Assembly: GCA_011800155.1 (NCBI GenBank)
Contig: CM022369.1
Location: forward strand, 1,798,001-1,862,000
Length of the DNA stretch: 64,000 nucleotides
Origin: Flammulina velutipes
Taxonomy: Eukaryota; Basidiomycota; Agaricomycetes; Agaricales; Physalacriaceae
Direction: 5' to 3'
Shown: in pieces, positions 57,049 through 64,000 of the stretch
Layout: each line of letters begins with the position of its first letter
Numbering within the stretch: position 1 is the stretch's first letter
Position numbers and translations under genes: made by a program
The notes under the pieces: model-generated
Told to the model about the DNA's origin: nothing
The model's input: the letters and a program-made list of their open reading frames with translations, nothing else
Databases searched by the model: none

Positions 57049-60000
57049 ATGACGACCCTCTCGAGATGCTTCAGATTCTCGTTCTTATCTGGCGGGTACT
57101 CTAGACTCCTTACTACTACTGCCGTTCATTTCGAGCAAGAAAAGGCAACTGGGCCGTCTAAAACGCGAAAGAAATACTCGGACCTTCCTCAATCTCATAT
57201 TCTGCCAGACGGAACGCTCGCTGCACCCTTGGGGCAATGGCAAACGGGAGAGAACGCGACAAGTACGCGTCGCTTGCACTATTTATTGTAGATGCCACTC
57301 TGACTCGTTGCTCCAGCGGCTACGCGTAAACGCACCAAGAGGTCTCTACATCCCGACGGTGAAACATTGCAGTCTTCAATTCAGCCAGTAAAACCTACAC
57401 GTACACGTCGGAAAAAGATTGACGCAGCAGTTACTTCGGACGGGATAGTGAAACGCGTCCGCAGATTGAAAAAGGTCGAAGATGGTGGAGAGACCGGTGA
57501 GTTCACACTCATATCTCGCGCACCGATATGAACTGACGCGATGACTTCCAGAGATTGTTTTGAAGCCCCGTCGTCGAACTAAGAAGCACACATCCCAAGG
57601 TATGCACTCGTCATAATAGTTACTAGCCCAGACCGCTGAATCATGGTACAGATGGCACTGCTCATGTCCTCGATGAAGGTACCAATTATTTTGATATGGT
57701 AGACACCGCGTTGATAATTTGACAGGGCTACCCCAGCCCAAGAACCTTTTGGCCAAAGAAATCCAGGATAACCTAGCCAAATTCCCACATTGCCTTCTTT
57801 TGACGCGTGTGGGCCAGTTCTATGAGGTATTTCACCTTCCTCATCGTAGGACATACCTGTACTAACCCCTCTAGTCATACTTTGAGCAAGCCATCGAAAT
57901 TTCACGGTTACTCAACATCAAGCTCACGACGCGTAAATGGGACAATCAACGCATACATATGTGTGGCTTCCCGCTCATGCACCTGGACAAATATCTCAAA
58001 ATTCTCATCGAGAATAAGAGATTTGTTGCCATGTGTGAGGAGTTTCCACAATATCACAAAGTAGGCGTTCGGACATTTGAGCGACGTGTAGTTCGCGTCA
58101 TAACACCGGGCACACTGATCGACGAGTCTTTTCTCAACCGATACGAGAACAATTATTTACTTGCTATAGGGAGTGCGAGTATGGGTGATACTTCTCCAAT
58201 GGCACCTGTTGGCCTTGCCTGGATAGATGTCTCCACCGGGGAGTTCTACACCAAACCGTCCACTCTAGACAACTTACGGGACGATGTTGCGCGGATTGGT
58301 CCAAGAGAGGTCGTTCTGTCTCATTTTCTGAAGGGCAACCACCCTATCTCCGATGCTCTGAATGAAGACAAAAACTTCATTTCCTTCGTCTCTCCATCCG
58401 ATACATCACCCGATGACCATGATGATATCTCTGACAAGTCTCTGGATGATATACAAGAGGGTGTTACCGACGAACTAATGGATGCAGGTGCTGTGGGCAC
58501 CGTCTACACCTCGGAAGAGGAGGCTGCCATTCGTATCCTTACTAGCTTCCTGAAATCCCACCTACTCGAGCTCATGCCGTCTCTGTCTCAGCCCAATCGC
58601 GAAAACGTCCACAATCGGATGCAAATTGATTCGCATACGATCAAAGCCCTGGAAATACGAGAAAGCATACGGGAAGGAAGCGCAACAGGTAGCCTTCTCA
58701 GTGTAATCAAACGAACAGTTACAACAAGTGGAACCCGTCTACTTGCGAGATGGCTTTGTGCGTATTATTGATGTGTTCGCTCATTCACTAAGTCCTTTAC
58801 AGGTTCCCCCAGTACTTCATTATCCGAAATCAATTCTCGATTGTCCTTGGTGGCCTTCTTTCACGCCAGACCATACTTTCGCGAAGATCTGATACAAGCA
58901 CTGCCGAAGCTAGAGGATGCTACTCGCATTGTGCAAAGGTTTTCACTGAACCGTGGCGACACGAACGATTTGCTTGCTATCAAGACCACCACCATAGCTT
59001 GGGCTAACTTGCGAAAGAGGGTCGAGCAAGAGAGAGCGATGGAAGAGCGAGAGCGGGAAGATTTCAACGCCGAAAACTGGACGACCTTGGAGTTGTTATT
59101 ATCTCGCTTAGAAAGCTTAGAGGGCCTGGCTTCCAGGATCGATTCGTCGCTTCAATCTAACGTTGAAGGGAGTGCTGGTAGCATTGGTCCGGACACAGAG
59201 GAACCGGAGGAAGAACCAGCAACGAGCCTCAAATCATGGCGGTACCTCACCAACAAGTGGACTATCAAGCCGGAGTGAGTACATTGTTTCCGTGTTTTTG
59301 GGCTGTTTACATATCGTTTTTACAATGACAGGTTCTCGAAATCTTTAAAGGAGCTTCACCTTCGTCTCGCTCAACTCTTGAAGGACAAAGAGCAACTTCA
59401 GGACAGGTTGCAGCTCGAATATGGTGAGTGACCACAAGTTCTTCGTTGTTCATGGTAGTTGAACAACTATTAGGCGCTCCGTCTTTGACATTGCGTTCTT
59501 CGCCCGGTGTTGGACTGCATGTTCACCTTGCCAAAGCGAAACGAGATAAATGTCGCATTGATAAGGATCCTGCGTTCATCGCCGTCCAGGCCAGCAACAC
59601 GACTGCCTGTTACTTTTATGCGGTGGGTGGAACTTATACGTTGAGATTCATGTTCTCATACTTGGGCAGGAATGGGCGCGTCTCGGTGCAGATATTTTTG
59701 ACACGTCTATGTCCTTGTCGGCCGAGGAGAAGGAAGCATTTGAACTACTGAGAAACGAAGTAAGTAAAGGCTCTCCCCCGTTAACAGAAATTTATTGTCT
59801 CTAGGTCAATGCCCATGCGCCCCTCCTTCGTCGAAATGCCAGAATCATGGACGAATTAGATGTCATATTGGCATTTGCTAATCTTGCAGCGGAGATGAAT
59901 TTTGTGCGCCCGACTCTAACAGAAAAGTGAATGCCTACTCTTGAAATTGATTTCGACCTTGAACTAACACTGCACGATATTCAGTGCTGACTTCGAAGTT

Positions 60001-60807
60001 CAGAACGCTCGCCATCCAACTGTGGAACTAGGCTTGATGACGAGCGGACGTATGTTCACACCCAATTCGCTTAGCATGACGGACAACTCTAGGCTCCAAA
60101 TCATAACGGGCCCCAACATGGCTGGAAAGTCGACACTGCTCCGTCAAACAGCTCTCGTTTCCTTGCTCGCCCAGGCTGGGTCTTTTGTGCCAGCAGACTA
60201 TGCGTGTTTAGGCATTGTCGACAAGTTGTTCTCGAGGATTGGCGCCAAAGATGATTTGTTCCATGACCGAAGCACCTTCATGGTAGAAATGCTGGAGACT
60301 GCAGAAATCCTTCGTCGTGCTACTGATCGCAGTCTAGTTATCATGGACGAGGTTGGTCGAGGGACGACTATCAAAGACGGATTGGCACTTGCCTACGCCA
60401 CTGTGTATCATCTGGCGACAGTAAACCGAAGCAGGACACTATTTGCTACACACTTTACTGAACTTTCCGATATGATGGGATACTCTGACGGCTCTGTCGG
60501 AATATCTCCTCCATTCGAGATGGTGTCGTTTTCCTGCACAGATGTGGATGAAACCGAGGTCAGTACAACAACTTCTCCACCCATTCAAATGCCTAACGTA
60601 CTTTAGGAGGGACGCTTTGCATATTCGTATCGGCTACGACCAGGCGTCAGCAAAGATAGCCACGGTCTTAAGGTTGCCCTCCTCGCAGGCATGCCACCCC
60701 AGGCATTAGCTATCGCTAAAAAGACCCTTCAAGTCTTGAAGAGCAAAGATGGCTCGAAGTTGAACACAAACGATTTTGGAAGTGTATTAAAGGCGCCGGA
60801 TAGCTGA
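57049..60807 (+). CDS. MSH1: mitochondrial DNA mismatch repair protein (MutS homologue 1)
   Basis: A MutS ATPase that acts on mitochondrial DNA. The N-terminus [19 protein letters not shown] is basic, Ser-rich and lacks acidic residues, as expected for a targeting peptide. Basic, Lys-rich short exons follow. The mismatch-recognition domain is present ([11 protein letters not shown] with the Phe-Tyr-Glu motif), then the connector ([16 protein letters not shown]), lever and clamp regions, and the ATPase: [52 protein letters not shown] and LFATHFTEL. The C-terminus has the helix-turn-helix [20 protein letters not shown]. About twelve introns; total near 960 residues. The first block after FYE joins to [20 protein letters not shown]. 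All ATPase residues are intact. Its stop is 26 bp from the stop of the convergent aconitase gene. Confidence 0.94.
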
Positions 60808-60833
60808 TTATTATATACATACTCTAAATACTT

Positions 60834-63800
60834 TTAGTTGCTCATGGAAGAACGGATATGATTCAAAGCTGAGCCGGCTTCGAGCCATTTGAGTTGGTCC
60901 GAAGACATTGTGTGTCGTGCCACAATGGTGAACGATTCACCAGTTCTACGTGTGACCTTGATGTTGATAATCGGATCGATAGTTTGCCCTTTGAGGAGTG
61001 CATCGAGTCCGACGGTCTCGACCGTATCTCCTGCACCAATCCGTTCATAATCTGACTTGTCTGTAAACCAAAGAGGGAGGACGCCTTGCTTCTACTCGAA
61101 CTTGTGAGAGAAGATTTTTATGCCGGAGTTCGTCTCACCTTCAAGTTCGTCTCGTGGATACGCGCAAAAGATCGGGCAAGGATCATACCGCAACCTGTTG
61201 CGTAGGTAAGAGAAATGTCTGAGTGTGAGATGTATATTCACCATAAAATCGCGGTTGTAGTGCAGCGTGTTCTCTGGCACTACCTTCTCCGTAATTGTCG
61301 TCCACAATCAAAGCCCAAGGCTGTTCTCTTGCTTTGAGACGTTTCGCCACACCAGGAATGGTGTCAGCCACAGGAACTTTCCCGTCTTCAAAGTCTTGAG
61401 CAACGTTTACTTCTCCACACTCATCGTTGACGGCCTAGGAAGGAAGTGAGTGAGCCTGATAACCAACTCACTTCAAAGTGCGTATTCACCGTAATCACTA
61501 CATGCATATAAGAAAATGAGCAATACTAAAGTTTCGAAGGAATACTCACAAAGATTTTCAGAGATATTCGTGAGATGTCCTTTGTACTTCAACCATGGTC
61601 CCTGTGGACTCGTCAAGTGCCTTCTCTTCTGAAACCCAAAGAGCTACTTACAGCTGCTGATATATGATCTGTAGTGCATTTCCCCCTCACCCTCATCAAT
61701 ATCCTCAACGGAGGCAATTCAAGGACGCTTGAACCTTCGAAAGGACTGGGGAATGGCTCTAAAAGTTCCAAGCGTCGTGAATCTTTCTTGATGACAACCT
61801 CAGTTTCAGGTTCAGGAGCAGGTGTTGGCGAAGGATAGAAAGATAAATCGCCTGGGGTAAACCCGCTCTGTGGGAGGTCTTGACCGGAAGGAGGAGAGAA
61901 CTTGAAAGTGCCGCCAGAAGGAAGAGGTATTGAATCAGTCAGAGGGTTGAATGAGAGCTTTCCAGAGAATGCCATCGCAGTGACGATGGTCGGCGAAGCG
62001 AGGAAATTCATCGTGTAACGGTTACCGTCGTTTCGCGACTTGAAATTGCGATTGAAACTGGTCAATATCGCTGGAAATGACATGTTCAACGAACGTTTAC
62101 AGGATAGATTTATGGCGTACCGTTCTCCTCGTCTTTGCCATCTGGCCTCTGCCATTGTCCAATACACGGGCCACAGGCATTAGCAAGAACGGTCGCACCA
62201 ACACCTTCTAGAGTAGCAGTCACTTGATCGCGTTCCATAGTCGCGCGAATTTGTTCTGAACCAGGAGTGCACAGAAAAGGCACCTATAAAGACGGTCAGA
62301 CTGAAATGTGTGCAACATATGACCCGGCTTGACCTTAGTCGTGAGGCCGGCTTCGGTAGCCTGGCGAGCTAGGTCTGCAACACTTGTCTTCAAAACGTCA
62401 GTACGGATAACACCATACATTCGTGAATGAACTAACCATGTCTTCGTAGGAGCTGTTGGTACATGATCCAATGAGACTGGCACTAAGCTCGTCCTTCCAG
62501 CCCTGCTGCTCAATGAACGAGGCAAATTTGGAAATCGGGGTCGCTAAGTCTGGTGTAAAAGGTCCATTTATTGTCGGTTCGAGTTCTGATAGGTTCTGAA
62601 TAACTTCGTGTCAATAGAGACAACATGAGCTAGAAATACCCTTTCTTACGATCGTAATCACTTCGTCGTATTCTGCGCCATCGTCTGGACGCAAGAAACC
62701 CGAAGCTGCTGCCTCGTCGGCTGCGTTTGCAACCGGTGTTCGACCAGTAGCTCGAAGATAAGCACGCATATTGGCGGAGTATGGGAATGTCGATGTCGTG
62801 GCGCCCACTTCAGCTCCCATATTGGCTATTGTTGCCAGCCCTTGGTATTCCTTAGTATCTCATACATCAGTGAGACCATGTATGACTCACCTGTGCAAGA
62901 CTGATTCTCAACGCCAGCACCGAAGTATTCGAGTATTCGACCGGTACCGCCCTTCGAGCTATATTAAGTTACAAACAAACCTGAACGTATTGACTTGTAC
63001 TCACGCGCACTGATAACTTTCCTGCGACGTGAAGGATCAAGTCCTTTGGTGTAGACCATCCGTTGAGTTTGCCAGTAAGATGAATACCTGAAAGCAAGAT
63101 AGTGAGGAACATTTCACACAGAGACGCATAGAAATCCTACCGACAACCTGAGGGGCTTTCAATTCCCAAGGCGTTCCCGTCATAGCATCAACAGCATCAG
63201 CGCCGCCTACACCAATGGCAAGCATCCCAAGACCTCCAGCATTTGGTGTATGAGAGTCTGACGGCTGTCAATAAAGAACAGTCTAAGAGCGTAAGGTTCG
63301 TACCCGTCCCGAGCCTATGTCCGTTATTGTTTGAGAAAGGAAGAGGGATCAAAGTAGGAATAGAACACACATTAGCATTCCAGGAGCCGCATAGTTCTCC
63401 AAGACAATCTGATGAATAATGCCAGAACCAGGTTTCCAGAATTCAATCCCGTATTTGCGAGCAGCAGTCTCTAAAAAGTCGAATACCTCCTTGTTTGACA
63501 CGATTGCACGCTATATGTAGTCATAAGTTTGTGCGGGGAGGTATTTTGAGTAAATGGATACCTCAAGGTCAGACTTGGCACCTTCCACAGCTTGGATAAG
63601 GTGATCGCAATGTATACTGGTTGGTACCGCCGTTCGATCTAATCCTGCGCTCATGAATTGCAGCCTAGCCATGGTGTTTGTTTAGTCTATCGCAAATTCA
63701 GAGGAAATTCGCACAATGCCATTCTAGAGAACCTTTAGCATTCCAAGCAGTTTATGTGTGGTTTGTGACTCACTGAGCTGAAGCGTCCTGCATGGCGACC

Positions 63801-64000
63801 CTCTCAGGCTGAAGCTGAAGGTAAGTCTCTCCTCGCACGAGCCCATTCTCCAAAGCACTTTCGGGGTTGTGTAAATGGCTGTAGATAATCTTCTCTGCCA
63901 GCGTCAGAGGGCGTTTGAGGATTTGCCGAGATATTTCGAGATTCTGGATGAGATGTTGGTAGAGCGGTGTGATAGAGGAGCAATTTTTCTCCGGAAGCGG
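60834..64000 (-). CDS. aconitase-family hydratase, 5' end outside the window
   Basis: An iron-sulphur hydro-lyase of the mitochondrial aconitase type. From the cut N-terminal side: [102 protein letters not shown]. The cluster-binding Cys lie in [12 protein letters not shown] and [11 protein letters not shown]. Then [12 protein letters not shown], the active-site Ser-Arg motif GRCTTDHIS-like [29 protein letters not shown], and a normal C-terminus ([10 protein letters not shown]). An insert rich in Pro and Glu ([18 protein letters not shown]) precedes the swivel domain. The layout suits the second fungal aconitase (Aco2/AcoB-like), which is tied to lysine biosynthesis in some fungi, rather than the main citrate-cycle enzyme; this is a tentative choice. 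About twelve introns. Confidence 0.9.

Noticed and set aside
7538..64000. Clustering of mitochondrial protein genes (aminotransferase, IMP1, TIM8, MSH1, aconitase)
   Set aside because: Five of about 27 genes is not clearly more than expected by chance, and they are not adjacent.

Overview
The window is a 64-kb stretch of nuclear chromosome from a basidiomycete fungus, most likely an Agaricomycete. Almost every gene is broken by many short introns (about 42-60 nt, GT...AG), intergenic gaps are very small, and the gene set is fungal: Elongator ELP4, an IES1-like INO80 subunit, a Cdc11-type septin, TIM8, IMP1, MSH1, and a secreted GH74 xyloglucanase with a CBM1 domain. CBM1 on a GH74 enzyme points to a plant-cell-wall-degrading lifestyle. 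I see no rRNA, tRNA or CRISPR.

Left third (1-30 kb): asparagine-synthetase-domain protein (3' end cut off), 6-phosphogluconate dehydrogenase, a PH-ORD oxysterol-binding protein, 6-phosphogluconolactonase, mitochondrial branched-chain aminotransferase, an LRR protein, GH74-CBM1 xyloglucanase, an unknown protein, an amino acid permease, a large LRR-RhoGEF-PH protein, ELP4, mitochondrial protease IMP1, a TTC1-like TPR protein, a doubtful spliced locus and an unknown Ser/Pro-rich protein. The two pentose-phosphate enzymes act on successive metabolites and sit about 3 kb apart.

Middle (30-52 kb): a first IES1-like gene (copy A), TIM8, an acyltransferase, an F-box/LRR-like gene, a very long alpha/beta hydrolase, a single-pass membrane protein, then a 7.4-kb insertion that I read as an intact autonomous Helitron (nominally 41838-49268). 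It carries a full Rep-helicase gene and a second gene for a small OB-fold-like protein. Right after its CTAG end lies a second, diverged IES1-like gene (copy B). The Helitron appears to have landed inside a bidirectional promoter of about 190 bp.

Right end (51-64 kb): an MIT-domain protein, a septin, the mitochondrial mismatch-repair protein MSH1, and an aconitase-family hydratase whose 5' end lies beyond the window.

The genes are mostly independent housekeeping loci arranged as tight divergent (109-161 bp) and convergent (17-91 bp) pairs. The points most worth following up are the Helitron with its OB-fold companion and promoter insertion, the duplicated IES1-like genes that share an intron position, and a start codon that seems to be assembled by splicing in the RhoGEF gene.
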